Shown: positions 52,786 to 63,583 of the stretch, piece by piece | Position numbering within the stretch: position 1 is the stretch's first letter | Layout: every line of letters starts with the position of its first letter | DNA from: JAGVSR01 sp964589785 | GTDB taxonomy: Bacteria; Pseudomonadota; Alphaproteobacteria; Rhizobiales; Hyphomicrobiaceae | Direction of reading: 5' to 3' | Length of the DNA stretch: 64,000 bases | NCBI GenBank assembly: GCA_964589785.1 | Contig: CAZPUQ010000005.1 | Location: 1-64,000 of the forward strand | Made by a program: the position numbers and the translations under genes | Notes under the pieces: generated by a model | Told to the model about the DNA's origin: nothing | Databases searched by the model: none | Seen by the model: only the letters and a program-made list of their open reading frames with translations

Positions 52786-53613
52786 TTGGCACGAATCGTC
52801 GCATTGTCCTCCCTCGTCGCCCGCGGCCACGTCGGCCTGCGCGCTTTGGTGCCGGCCCTGGAGACGTTCGGCCACGACGTGGCGGCGCTCCCGACGATAC
52901 TGCTGTCGAACCATGCCGGCTCTCGCCACGTCGCGGGTGCGCCCGTCGCCACCACCGAGCTGGCGAAGATCATCGCGGCCCTCGAGGCGAACGGCTGGCT
53001 CGCCTCCGCGTCGATGATCGTCACCGGCTACCTGCCCAAGCCGGAGCACGTCGACTTGGCGGTGGATGCCGTCGCCCGGCTCAAGGCGCTCAACCCCGCC
53101 GCCCGCTTCGTCTGCGATCCGGTGCTCGGAGATACGCCCCGCGGCCTCTACCTGCCCGCCGAAACCGCCGACCGGGTCAAGGAGCGTCTGCTGCCGCTGG
53201 CCGACGTTCTGATGCCGAACGCGTTCGAGCTGTCCTTTCTGACCGGGCTCGGCGCCGACAGCCCCTCGCGCGCCGTGGCTGCCGCGCACAGGCTCGGCCC
53301 GACGACCGTCTTTGCGACCTCCGTGCCGGTGGGGCACGACCGGCTGGCGACGGTGCTCGTCGAAGGCCATGCGGCTCTCGCCACCACCGTCCCGGCGCGC
53401 CCGGTCGTTCCGCACGGCACGGGCGACCTCCTGACCGGCCTCATCGCCGGACTGCTGGCGCGAGGCGCCCCGGCCCGGGTCGCGCTGCCGCAGGCCGGCG
53501 CGATCCTCAAGGATTGCATCGACGCCAGTGCCGGCTCGGACGACCTCGATCTCGCGACGGTGCTCTATCGGGCGGACATGGCAGCCCCGCTCGGGGTTGA
53601 AAGCATCGCGTAG
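52786..53613 (+). CDS. pdxY: Pyridoxal kinase (PdxY/PdxK-like)
   Basis: This 275-residue ribokinase-fold enzyme phosphorylates pyridoxal or related B6 vitamers. Family traits: LSSLVARGHVGLRALVPALE near the N-terminus, LPTILLSNHAG, VCDPVLGDTPRGLYLP, DVLMPNAFELSFLTG, and the catalytic anion hole with aspartate in PHGTGDLLTGLIAG. The start is a TTG with GGAG 8 bases upstream; no in-frame ATG exists before the conserved part. Family members that phosphorylate other small molecules cannot be fully excluded. It is divergent from the CitE-type gene. Confidence 0.85.
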   Translation: MARIVALSSLVARGHVGLRALVPALETFGHDVAALPTILLSNHAGSRHVAGAPVATTELAKIIAALEANGWLASASMIVTGYLPKPEHVDLAVDAVARLKALNPAARFVCDPVLGDTPRGLYLPAETADRVKERLLPLADVLMPNAFELSFLTGLGADSPSRAVAAAHRLGPTTVFATSVPVGHDRLATVLVEGHAALATTVPARPVVPHGTGDLLTGLIAGLLARGAPARVALPQAGAILKDCIDASAGSDDLDLATVLYRADMAAPLGVESIA

Positions 53614-53650
53614 CGGATGTGCCGTTCGGCGCTATGATGGCCGTGTGCCC

Positions 53651-53679
53651 TTGACATTTCGCGGTCGCGCGAGAAAACG
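53651..53679 (+). promoter_or_regulatory. Possible promoter of the carbonic anhydrase gene
   Basis: A perfect TTGACA (53651-53656) lies 70 bases before the ATG. The -10 position with a 17-base spacer reads AAAACG (53674-53679), which is poor, so this is tentative. Confidence 0.3.
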
Positions 53680-53725
53680 CGATGCTGCGCCTCGCGAGGC
53701 TCCCATTCCAACGAAAAGGCCAACG

Positions 53726-54364
53726 ATGTCCTCATTTCCAGAGTCGCTCACGGACCGCTATCGCCGTTTCAAGCACCGCATCTACTTCCCCAACGCCGAC
53801 CAGTACGAGGAGCTCGCCACCTACGGCCAGAGCCCCGAGATCATGCTGATCTCGTGCTGCGACAGCCGCGTCGATCCGGAAACGATCTTCAACGCCATGC
53901 CGGGCGAGCTGTTCGTCGTGCGCAACGTCGCCAATCTCGTGCCGCCTTACGAGACCGGCGGCAAGTTCCACGGCGTCAGCGCCGGCATCGAGTTCGCCAT
54001 CCTGAATTTGCGCGTCAAGCATCTCGTCATCATGGGCCACTCGGGCTGCGGCGGCGTCAAGGCGGCCCTCAACCAGTCGGCGGCCATCCAGACGGAAGCC
54101 ATGTTCATCTCGCGCTGGATGTCGATGCTGGACGAGGCGCGCCTGTCGGTCCTGGCGTCGCACCAGATGAGCTCGCAGGCCGAGAAGCTCGATGCGCTCG
54201 AAAAGGAAGGGATTAAGACCTCGATCCGGAACCTGCGGACGTTCCCGTTCGTGCGCGAGCGCGAGGAGAAGGGCAAGCTCAACCTCCACGGCGCCCATTT
54301 CGACATCAAGTCGGGCACCCTGTCGATCTTGAGCCACTCGCGCGGCGAGTTCTTCCCGCTCTGA
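53726..54364 (+). CDS. Beta-class carbonic anhydrase
   Basis: This 212-residue zinc enzyme interconverts CO2 and bicarbonate. The zinc ligands are in CCDSRVDPETIF and MGHSGCGGVKAAL, with the Asp-Arg dyad in CDSR intact. RNVANLVPPYETGGKFHG and FAILNLRVKHLVIMGH are also typical. ATG at 53726 begins MSSFPESLTDRYRRFK; the upstream extension overlaps the kinase gene and is not real. Bicarbonate supply would serve carboxylases such as those of the ethylmalonyl-CoA pathway, which is an inference. Confidence 0.95.
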   Translation: MSSFPESLTDRYRRFKHRIYFPNADQYEELATYGQSPEIMLISCCDSRVDPETIFNAMPGELFVVRNVANLVPPYETGGKFHGVSAGIEFAILNLRVKHLVIMGHSGCGGVKAALNQSAAIQTEAMFISRWMSMLDEARLSVLASHQMSSQAEKLDALEKEGIKTSIRNLRTFPFVREREEKGKLNLHGAHFDIKSGTLSILSHSRGEFFPL

Positions 54365-54458
54365 AGCGCGACGCCCGCTGCTACTCACGACTCGTTGCTG
54401 CCCCTCACCACGGTCATTCTCGGCCAAGGGTGTGACGCGTGCGCTGCCTCCCCACCGC

Positions 54459-54551
54459 CGTCATCCCGGCGAAGGCCGGGATCCGCGCAAGCCAGTTCAA
54501 GGGCGCATCATAGGAGACATGCGCAGACCCCCGCCTTTCGCGGGGGTGACG
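54459..54551. repeat. Palindromic intergenic repeat element
   Basis: About 93 bases start CGTCATCCCGGC-GAAG-GCCGGGAT and end with the hairpin CCCCCGC-CTTTC-GCGGGGG followed by TGACG. The outer ends (CGTCATCCC and GGGGTGACG) are inverted copies of each other, so the whole unit is a palindromic element of the type scattered between genes in many alphaproteobacteria. It lies between carbonic anhydrase and ccmG. Confidence 0.7.
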
Positions 54552-54573
54552 GTGGGGGAGGGCTGGCAACGGC

Positions 54574-54613
54574 CTCATCCCCGTTCTTACGGGGAGAGGG
54601 CCGGGGGTGAGGG
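54574..54613. repeat. Second intergenic repeat (CCCCG-TTCTTA-CGGGG type)
   Basis: The hairpin CCCCG-TTCTTA-CGGGG is followed by GAGAGGGCCGGGGGTGAGGG. This purine-rich repeat type is widespread in proteobacterial spacers. It sits just after the first repeat. With it, the 273-base spacer 54365-54637 is largely repeat DNA and holds no gene. Confidence 0.6.
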
Positions 54614-54637
54614 ACAGCCACACGTTCGGGACAGCGC

Positions 54638-55270
54638 TCAAGAGCCGGGCGCGGCGGAGCCCGTTGCCGTGCCGGCTGCCGCCGCGCGCACCGCCGGCAG
54701 CACCTTTTCCGCGACGCTCTTTCCCGTCAGCGGACCGACGTGCTTGTAGACGATGCGGCCCTGGCCATCGACGACGAACGTCTCGGGCATCCCATACACA
54801 CCCCACTCGATGGCGCCGCGGCCCTTCGCATCGACGCCCATGGCGCTGAACGGATTGCCGTAGCGCCCGAGGAAGCGGCGCGCCTTCTCCGGCTCGTCCT
54901 TGTAGTTGACGCCGAACAGCCGCACACCGTGCGAATTCGCAAGCTCGACCAGAAGCGGATGCTCCTCCACGCAGGGCGCGCACCAGGAGGCCCAGAAGTT
55001 CACGACCGTCACCTGCCCGCGCGCCAGCTCCTCGGACGTGAAGCCGGGAACAGGGCCGGAGGGGCCGCTCAGGCCCTCGAGCGCGGTAAACGCCGTCGGC
55101 GGCGCCGGCTTGCCGATGAGCGCCGAGGGGAGCTTCGAGGGATCGCCCGACTTCAACGCGAACTGGAAGAGCACGACGCAAGCGAGAAAGATCGCCAGCG
55201 GGAAGAACACCCAGGCCTTGCTCCGGCCGCCCGCCGCGTCTGTCGCGGTGTCCGCAGGGTCCATGGTCAT
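54638..55270 (-). CDS. ccmG: Thiol:disulfide interchange protein CcmG/DsbE
   Basis: This 210-residue membrane-anchored periplasmic thioredoxin keeps apocytochrome c cysteines reduced for heme attachment. One membrane anchor (AWVFFPLAIFLACVVLFQF) is followed by a thioredoxin fold with the active site FWASWCAPCVEEHPLL and the CcmG glutamate region GVYGMPETFVVDGQGRI. The alanine/glycine-rich tail is variable. Its start overlaps nothing; ccmD ends 4 bases upstream. It is the last ccm gene here; ccmE, ccmF and ccmH are not in the window. Confidence 0.95.
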   Translation of the reverse strand: MTMDPADTATDAAGGRSKAWVFFPLAIFLACVVLFQFALKSGDPSKLPSALIGKPAPPTAFTALEGLSGPSGPVPGFTSEELARGQVTVVNFWASWCAPCVEEHPLLVELANSHGVRLFGVNYKDEPEKARRFLGRYGNPFSAMGVDAKGRGAIEWGVYGMPETFVVDGQGRIVYKHVGPLTGKSVAEKVLPAVRAAAAGTATGSAAPGS

Positions 55271-55274
55271 CGCT

Positions 55275-55451
55275 TCAGCCCTTTGCCGGCGCGCCGCGTG
55301 ACCGGCGCGAGATTCCGCGTGCCTCGAGGTCCGCGAGCCGGGCCTTCAGCCGCCGGCCGTCCAGGAGCAGCCACGCAATCAGGATCAGCAGCACCAGCGC
55401 GTAGATGCCGAAGGAGGCCCAGATGAACGCCGCGTGCGGTCCAAGATCCAT
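55275..55451 (-). CDS. ccmD: Heme exporter protein CcmD
   Basis: This 58-residue small membrane protein begins MDLGPHAAFIWASFGIYALV and continues with a hydrophobic helix, LLILIAWLLLDGRRLKARLA. Then comes the short charged tail usual for CcmD (LEARGISRRSRGA). It connects CcmABC with CcmE during heme loading. It is 3 bases from the ccmC stop and 4 bases from the ccmG start, so all are coupled. The only longer frame over this stretch is in a different reading frame and is not real. Confidence 0.92.
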   Translation of the reverse strand: MDLGPHAAFIWASFGIYALVLLILIAWLLLDGRRLKARLADLEARGISRRSRGAPAKG

Positions 55452-55454
55452 GGC

Positions 55455-56252
55455 TCACTCCGCCGGCGCCGACCGGGGGGCGGCAGTGTGCACCCGATCG
55501 ACCTCGGCCATAGTCAGGGATTTGAGGCGGTGGCGGAGGATCTCATTGCGCATTCCCATCGCGTGCAGCGTGAAAAAGAGCAGCGAAAAGCCGACCGCGC
55601 TGACGAGGAGCGGGATGAGCAGGTCCTCGTGGATGGTCGGACCGCCCATGCGGATGACGCTCGCGGGCTGGTGCAGTGTGTTCCACCAGTCGACCGAGAA
55701 CTTGATGATCGGGAGGATGGCGACGCCGACGAGGCCCAGCACCGCGCACAGCTTGCCGGCGAGAGCCTCGTCCTCCACGGCCGAGCGCAGGGCCATCAGG
55801 CCGAAATAGAGGAACAGGAGGATGAGCATGGAGGTGAGTCGCGCGTCCCACACCCAGTAGGTCCCCCACATGGGCTTACCCCAGAGCGAGCCGGTGGCCA
55901 GCGCCAGGAAGGTGAAAGCGGCTCCGATCGGGACCGCCGCCTTCGCCGACACGTCGGCCAGGGGATGGCGGAAGACGAGGTAGCCGAAACTCGAGACCGC
56001 GATCAGCCCGTAGCCCATCATCCCGAGCCAGGCGGCCGGGACGTGGATGAACATGATCTTGACCGTCTCGCCCTGCTGGTAATCGGGCGGGGCGACGAAA
56101 AAGATGAGGTAGAGGGCGTAGGCGATGAGAACCGCGGCGGCGCCCGCCATCCAGGGCAGCACGCGTCCCGACAGCTCCATGAACCGGGTCGGATTGGCGA
56201 GCCGCTGGGTGAAGGACTGCTGCGGTGTGGACGCGGATGTCATGGCCCTCAT
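55455..56252 (-). CDS. ccmC: Heme exporter protein CcmC
   Basis: This 265-residue membrane protein of the cytochrome c maturation system loads heme onto CcmE. Six membrane helices are visible. The tryptophan-rich heme-handling motif reads WGTYWVWDARLTSMLILLFL, flanked by the histidines in MFIHVPAAWLGM and in VDWWNTLHQPAS. ATGs at 56252 and 56243 are both possible. It is 57 bases after ccmB. Confidence 0.95.
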   Translation of the reverse strand: MRAMTSASTPQQSFTQRLANPTRFMELSGRVLPWMAGAAAVLIAYALYLIFFVAPPDYQQGETVKIMFIHVPAAWLGMMGYGLIAVSSFGYLVFRHPLADVSAKAAVPIGAAFTFLALATGSLWGKPMWGTYWVWDARLTSMLILLFLYFGLMALRSAVEDEALAGKLCAVLGLVGVAILPIIKFSVDWWNTLHQPASVIRMGGPTIHEDLLIPLLVSAVGFSLLFFTLHAMGMRNEILRHRLKSLTMAEVDRVHTAAPRSAPAE

Positions 56253-56309
56253 CTAATGAGTTCCCGACCTGAGCGCAATTGAGGCCTCGGGTCGCTCTTT
56301 TGTCGCTCT

Positions 56310-56978
56310 TTATTGTGTCTGGAAGCGGATCGCCGCTGCGGCCGCCAGGGGGCCGATGACGAGGGAGAGGAGCGAAATCGCGATCAGGATCAGAAACGAG
56401 GCGGAAAAGCCGGAGGGACCGCCCGTCGCCGCCGAGATCGCCGTGATCCCGAAGATCAGTGTGGGGATATAGAGCGGCAGCACGAGCAGGGCGAGCAGCA
56501 GGCCGCCGCGGTGCGCCGAGAGCGTCAGCGCGGCGCCGACCGCGCCCAGAAAGCTGATGGCCGGCGTCCCCGCCAGCATGGTCGCGACAAGAACCGGGTA
56601 AGCCGACAGTTCGAGATTGAGGAGGAGGCCGAGCACGGGGGCCAGGAGCGCGAGGGGGATGCCCGTCGAGATCCAGTGCGCAAGCGCCTTGGCGGCGGTC
56701 GCAAGCTCGAGCGGCAGCTCCCCCGTTGCAATCACTTCCAGCGAGCCGTCCTCGTTGTCGGCATCGAAGATGCGCGGCAGCGACAGGAGGGCGGCGAGCA
56801 GCAGCGCGACCCACAGGACGCCCGGCGCGATGCGCGACAAGAGGTTGAGATCGGGCCCCAGCCCGAGCGGCATCATCGTCACGACGACAAGGTAGAATCC
56901 GAGCGCCGTGCCGACCGCGCCGCCTTCCCGGACCTGAAGCAGGAGATCCCGCTTCAGCAGCGTGAGAAAGGCGCTCAT
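56310..56978 (-). CDS. ccmB: Heme exporter protein CcmB
   Basis: This 222-residue six-helix permease subunit of the CcmAB ABC complex begins FLTLLKRDLLLQVREGGAVG and contains PRIFDADNEDGSLEVIATGE, the usual CcmB landmark. Energy from CcmA releases holo-CcmE from CcmC. Its ATG overlaps the ccmA stop by four bases (ATGA). Confidence 0.95.
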   Translation of the reverse strand: MSAFLTLLKRDLLLQVREGGAVGTALGFYLVVVTMMPLGLGPDLNLLSRIAPGVLWVALLLAALLSLPRIFDADNEDGSLEVIATGELPLELATAAKALAHWISTGIPLALLAPVLGLLLNLELSAYPVLVATMLAGTPAISFLGAVGAALTLSAHRGGLLLALLVLPLYIPTLIFGITAISAATGGPSGFSASFLILIAISLLSLVIGPLAAAAAIRFQTQ

Positions 56979-57595
56979 GCGGCCGCACTCCGCACCGGCG
57001 TGAGCTCGAGACGTCGCTCGGAGGCAAGCCCGAGCGGGATATGGGTTGCGGCCAGCACAAGGCCGCCCGCGGCGGCATGCAAGGCAACGCGCCGGGCGAG
57101 CAGCGCCACGGAGGCGGCATCGAGCGACACCGTCGGCTCGTCGAGCAGCCACACTGGCCGCGGCGTCGCGACCAGCCGGGCGAGGCAGGCCCGGCGCTTC
57201 TGGCCGGCGGAGAGGTATCCGGCGGGGATGAGCGCCAACGGCTCCAGGTCGAACGCGGCGAGCGCCTCCTCGATTCGCGGCGGCGAGCACGTGCCGAGAT
57301 AGCCGGCCCAGAACCGCAGGTTCTCCTCCACGGTCAGGCTCGACTTCAAGGCGTTGAGGTGGCCGATGTAGTGCGCCTGCGCCGCAAGCTCCCGGTCCGG
57401 GTCGCCGCCTTCGAGACGGACGGTGCCGGATGCCGCGCGGATGAAGCCGGCAAGCGTGCGGATCACGGTCGTCTTGCCCGCCCCGTTGGGCCCGACGAGA
57501 ACGAGGGCCTCGCCGGCATCGACCGTGAACGACAGACCGTCCACGATGCGGCGCGCGCCGCGATCCACGGCGAGGTTTTCGATGGAAAGGCGCAC
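56975..57595 (-). CDS. ccmA: Cytochrome c biogenesis ATP-binding protein CcmA
   Basis: This 206-residue ABC ATPase has Walker A VLVGPNGAGKTTVIRTLAG, signature LSAGQKRRACLARL, and Walker B VWLLDEPTVSLD. GTG at 57595 (VRLSIENLAVDRG) is the only start matching family N-termini. The upstream extension runs toward acnA and is not conserved. First gene of the ccmABCDG operon, divergent from acnA over 254 bases. Confidence 0.94.
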   Translation of the reverse strand: MRLSIENLAVDRGARRIVDGLSFTVDAGEALVLVGPNGAGKTTVIRTLAGFIRAASGTVRLEGGDPDRELAAQAHYIGHLNALKSSLTVEENLRFWAGYLGTCSPPRIEEALAAFDLEPLALIPAGYLSAGQKRRACLARLVATPRPVWLLDEPTVSLDAASVALLARRVALHAAAGGLVLAATHIPLGLASERRLELTPVRSAAA

Positions 57596-57697
57596 GAGGG
57601 ATCCCGTCGGCGGCTGGCCTTCGCATTGCACTAAAGAGAGGCGGATTGCCGCAAAATCGCACCTGCGCGGTGGCTGGTTCTCTCTCGTGTTTGCGCC

Positions 57698-57705
57698 TAT
57701 ATAAG
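57698..57705 (+). promoter_or_regulatory. Possible -10 element for acnA
   Basis: TATATAAG lies 145 bases before the acnA start in the ccmA-acnA divergent space (57596-57849). The matching -35 position reads TGGTTC, which is weak, so an activator may be needed. No gene is present in the spacer. Confidence 0.3.
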
Positions 57706-57849
57706 GGGCCTGCTCATGATTTCGCCAGCGCAAAAAACGGATGCCGACGCGCCGATGCGTGCGCGCTGTCCGCGGCGAAGGACGAGCCCCGGCGGGCTCC
57801 GCGCGCCTGCCGCCGTCGTCCACTCAAAGTGTGATCGAGGAGACCTGCA

Positions 57850-60570
<2,721 letters not shown>

Positions 60571-60605
60571 TCGCGGCCGGGCGGTCCGAACCCCCGCGTC
60601 CTCCT

Positions 60606-62693
60606 CTACGCCGCGAGCCCGCGCTTCTTGAGCAGGCTCTCGACGCGCGGCGGGCGGCCGCGGAAGGCGATGTAGGCCGCCAGCGGGTCCTGGCGGTTGC
60701 CGGCCGCATAGACGTGCTTTTTGAGGCGCGCCGCCGTCTTCCTGTCGTAGATGTCGCCCGCCTCCTCGAAGGCGGCGAACGCATCCGCGTCCATCACCTC
60801 CGACCACAGGTAGCTGTAATAGCCCGCCGCGTAGCCGCCGATGATATGCTGGAAGTGCGGGATGCGGTGGCGCATGACCACCTCGCGCGGCATTCCGAGC
60901 CGGGTGAGCGTCTCCTGCTCGAACCGGCCGACGTCCAGGCTGTCGGCGCTTTCGAGGGCATGGAGGTCCATGTCGACGAGCGCGGAGGCGATGTATTCGA
61001 CGGTGGCGAAGCCCTGGTTGAAGGTGCGGGCGGCCGAGAGCCGCGCAATGAGCGCATCGGGCATCGGCTTGCCGGTTTCGGTGTGGCGGGCGAATTTCTT
61101 CAGGACCTCAGGACGCGTCAGCCAGTGCTCGTAGAGCTGCGAGGGCAGCTCTACGAAATCACGCGACACGTTGGTTCCCGACAGCGACGGATAGGTCACG
61201 TCCGACAGAAGCCCGTGCAGGGCGTGGCCGAACTCGTGGAACAGCGTGCGCGCGTCGTCGATGGAGAGCAGCGTCGGCTGCCCTTCCGCGCCGCGGGCGA
61301 AATTCATGACATTGAGGATGATCGGACGCTCGCCGCGGCCGAGCTTGTGCTGCGAGCGAAAGCTCGACATCCACGCGCCCGAGCGCTTCGACGGCCGCGC
61401 GAAATAGTCGCCGAGGAAAATTCCCATGGGCTCGCCCGCCTTCGTCGTCACCTCCCAGACGCGGACGTCGGGATGATAGCGCGGCGCGTTGGCAATCTCG
61501 GTGAATTTGAGCCCGAAGAGGCGCGCAGCCGTATCGAACGCCGCTTGGATCATCGCCTCGAGCTGCAAGTAGGGCCGAATCTCCCTCTCGTCGAGATCGT
61601 AGCGCGCCTTACGCTCCTTCTCCGCGAGGTAGCGCCAGTCCCACGCTTCGAGGCGATAGTTGCCGCCCTCCATGCGGGCGCGCGCGGCGAGCGCATCGCG
61701 TTCCTCCGCCACGCGTTTCAACGCCGCCGCCCAGACGTTGTCGAGCAATTCGCGCACCGCATCCGGCGACTTTGCCATGGTGTCGTCGAGGCTGTAGGCC
61801 GCAAACGTCTTGTAGCCCATGAGCCGCGCCAGCTCGACGCGCAGCGCCATGATCTCGGCGACGATCGCGCGGTTGTCCGTCCGGCCGCCGTTCTCGCCGC
61901 GGCGGATCCAGGCCTTGAAGGCGTCCTCGCGCAGATCCCGGCGCGCGGAGAACTGCAGGAACGGCTCGATGCTCGAGCGCGCGAGCGTCACGACGTACTT
62001 GGCCGGGCTCTTCAGGTCGGCCGCGGTACGGGCGGCCGCGTCGCGCACGCCCTGCGGCAGGCCGGCGAGGTCGGCCTCGTCCTCGAGCGCCAGCCGCCAG
62101 GACTGCTCGTCGGCCAGCACGTTCTGATTGAAGGCCGTGACGAGCTCGGCGAGCCGCGTGTTGATCTCGGCGACACGCTTGCGCGACTTGGCGTCGAGAC
62201 GCGCGCCGGCGCGCACGAATGTCGTGTAAGTCCGTTCGAGGAGGCGCATCTCTTCGGCGTCAAGCTTCAGGCTGTCGCGACGCTCGTAGAGATCCTCGAT
62301 ACGCCGGAACAAACGCTGGTCGAGCTGAATCGCGTTCCAGTGCTGGGCGAGGAGGGGGGCGAGCCGGCGCTCGAGCTCCTGCAGCTCGGCTCCGGTGTCC
62401 GCACTCGCCAGATTGAAGAAGACGTCCGCGACACGGTTCAGAAGCCGGCCGCTCCGTTCGAGCGCCACCAGCGTGTTCCGGAACGTCGGGCGCGGACTGC
62501 GGGTCGCAATGGCCGCGATCTCGGCCTTGTGCCGGGCCAACGCCTGTTTGAACGCAGGCCAATAATGGCGCGCTTCAATGCGCGCGAACGGCGGCATGCC
62601 GTGCGGCGTCCGCCACGCCGTCAAGAGCGGGTTCGGGTTCGCGTTCGCCTTGGCAGGCGCGGCAGTCGTGGATCGCAATGGATTCTTGCTCAT
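60606..62693 (-). CDS. M3-family metallopeptidase (oligopeptidase A/Dcp-like)
   Basis: This 695-residue cytoplasmic zinc peptidase of the thimet oligopeptidase family degrades short peptides. The zinc site is FHEFGHALHGLLSDVTYPS, with the third ligand in the downstream EHWLTRPEVL/VELPSQLYE region. The C-terminal GYAAGYYSYLWSEVMDADAF and the N-terminal part (NPLLTAWRTPHGMPPF) are normal for the group. Oligopeptidase A and dipeptidyl carboxypeptidase cannot be separated by eye. ATG at 62693 was chosen; sequence further upstream to 63074 in this frame is not protein-like. Confidence 0.92.
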   Translation of the reverse strand: MSKNPLRSTTAAPAKANANPNPLLTAWRTPHGMPPFARIEARHYWPAFKQALARHKAEIAAIATRSPRPTFRNTLVALERSGRLLNRVADVFFNLASADTGAELQELERRLAPLLAQHWNAIQLDQRLFRRIEDLYERRDSLKLDAEEMRLLERTYTTFVRAGARLDAKSRKRVAEINTRLAELVTAFNQNVLADEQSWRLALEDEADLAGLPQGVRDAAARTAADLKSPAKYVVTLARSSIEPFLQFSARRDLREDAFKAWIRRGENGGRTDNRAIVAEIMALRVELARLMGYKTFAAYSLDDTMAKSPDAVRELLDNVWAAALKRVAEERDALAARARMEGGNYRLEAWDWRYLAEKERKARYDLDEREIRPYLQLEAMIQAAFDTAARLFGLKFTEIANAPRYHPDVRVWEVTTKAGEPMGIFLGDYFARPSKRSGAWMSSFRSQHKLGRGERPIILNVMNFARGAEGQPTLLSIDDARTLFHEFGHALHGLLSDVTYPSLSGTNVSRDFVELPSQLYEHWLTRPEVLKKFARHTETGKPMPDALIARLSAARTFNQGFATVEYIASALVDMDLHALESADSLDVGRFEQETLTRLGMPREVVMRHRIPHFQHIIGGYAAGYYSYLWSEVMDADAFAAFEEAGDIYDRKTAARLKKHVYAAGNRQDPLAAYIAFRGRPPRVESLLKKRGLAA

Positions 62694-62785
62694 GAACGCT
62701 GTGGTCCTGGTTCTCCCGGGTGTGAGGCGCGGCGCCGAGGCCCGCGCGCATCGTCGCCGCCACCATAGCGAAGCGCGACACAGAA

Positions 62786-62978
62786 GGTCGAGGGCCGGCT
62801 GGGGGAGCCGGTCCTCGACCTCTGCATACAGGGTAGGACACTTGGGAGAGGTGCCTGATGGGGCCAGCCGCGGTACCGCCAGCGAGCTGGGGGCTGCGCG
62901 CTTGAGGCGGCCATACGACGGCGGCCGGCCCCTGAGGCAACGCGGCGAAAGGTGCCAGCCCAATACGGCGCGGTTGGG
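62786..62978. ncRNA. Possible structured RNA region in the peptidase-DUF2794 spacer
   Basis: The 415-base gap 62694-63108 contains dense pairing potential. One stem joins 62786-62800 with 62806-62820 (GGTCGAGG...CCTCGACC outer part; 15 pairs, one of them a G-U pair if read on the plus strand). A second stem joins 62852-62869 with 62923-62939 (14 pairs plus a 3-by-2 internal loop and one mismatch). A CCCAA/TTGGG hairpin lies at 62959-62978. On the minus strand the first stem could end a transcript, being followed by TTCTGTGT. No known RNA family signature is recognised and the strand is unresolved. Confidence 0.35.
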
Positions 62979-63108
62979 TCGCGATTGGGGCTGTTTGCGG
63001 GTGCCCTCCTGAAATTTCCGTAAGCATGGCCGCACGATCCCGAGCCGGGGACTTGCTTTCGGGCAGCACCTCACCGATCATATCGCTCCGGTGACAGGGA
63101 GGCGCGCT

Positions 63109-63498
63109 TTGAGCGAATCCGAGCCCATACAATTCTCGCCGAGAGCCGAGAGCTCCCGGCAGCGCGCCGATGCCGGCGGCGCCCATGACACCGGCCTCCT
63201 CACCTCGTTCAGCCGTCAGGAACTCTCCGCCATCATGGCGGTGTACGGCCGCAAAGTTGCCTCGGGCGAATGGCGCGACTACGCCCTCGACATAACCCGC
63301 GACAAGGCGGTCTTCAGCGTCTTTCGCCGGACGACGGAACTTCCTCTCTACCGCATCGAGAAGATCCCGCGCCTGGCGCGCAAGCAGGGCGCCTACAGCA
63401 TCGTCACGACGACCGGGCTCATCCTGAGGCGCGGGCACGATCTGGCGCGCGTGCTGAGCGCGCTCGACCGGAGCGTCCGGCTGGTCGACTGCCGCTGA
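63109..63498 (+). CDS. DUF2794 family protein
   Basis: This protein of about 129 residues is in a family restricted to alphaproteobacteria and of unknown function. Recognisable parts are FSRQELSAIMAVYGRKVASG, EWRDYALDITRDKAVFSVFR, PLYRIEKIPRLARKQGAY and LRRGHDLARVLSALD. The TTG at 63109 follows a good GGGAGG site; an in-frame GTG at 63091 is the alternative. It is a soluble, basic protein with no membrane segment. It ends before a shared terminator with the convergent Bax-inhibitor-type gene. Confidence 0.85.
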   Translation: MSESEPIQFSPRAESSRQRADAGGAHDTGLLTSFSRQELSAIMAVYGRKVASGEWRDYALDITRDKAVFSVFRRTTELPLYRIEKIPRLARKQGAYSIVTTTGLILRRGHDLARVLSALDRSVRLVDCR

Positions 63499-63530
63499 GC
63501 CGCGTCTCTTCGAGCGGATCCCAACGAAAA

Positions 63531-63556
63531 AAGGCCCCGCCGTGAAGCGGGGCCTT
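63531..63556. terminator. Bidirectional intrinsic terminator
   Basis: The stem AAGGCCCCGC-CGTGAA-GCGGGGCCTT has a run of A on the left, giving a T run on the minus strand, and TTCTCT on the right. It separates the convergent DUF2794 and Bax-inhibitor-type genes. Confidence 0.88.
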
Positions 63557-63583
63557 CTCTGATTTCGAGCCGTCTTGTGTCCG

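Noticed and set aside
62694..63108. 6S RNA, tmRNA, RNase P RNA, SRP RNA or a known riboswitch
   Set aside because: The diagnostic conserved strings of tmRNA, RNase P RNA and SRP RNA are absent, and no glycine, TPP or cobalamin aptamer core is complete. Only an unclassified structured region is reported.
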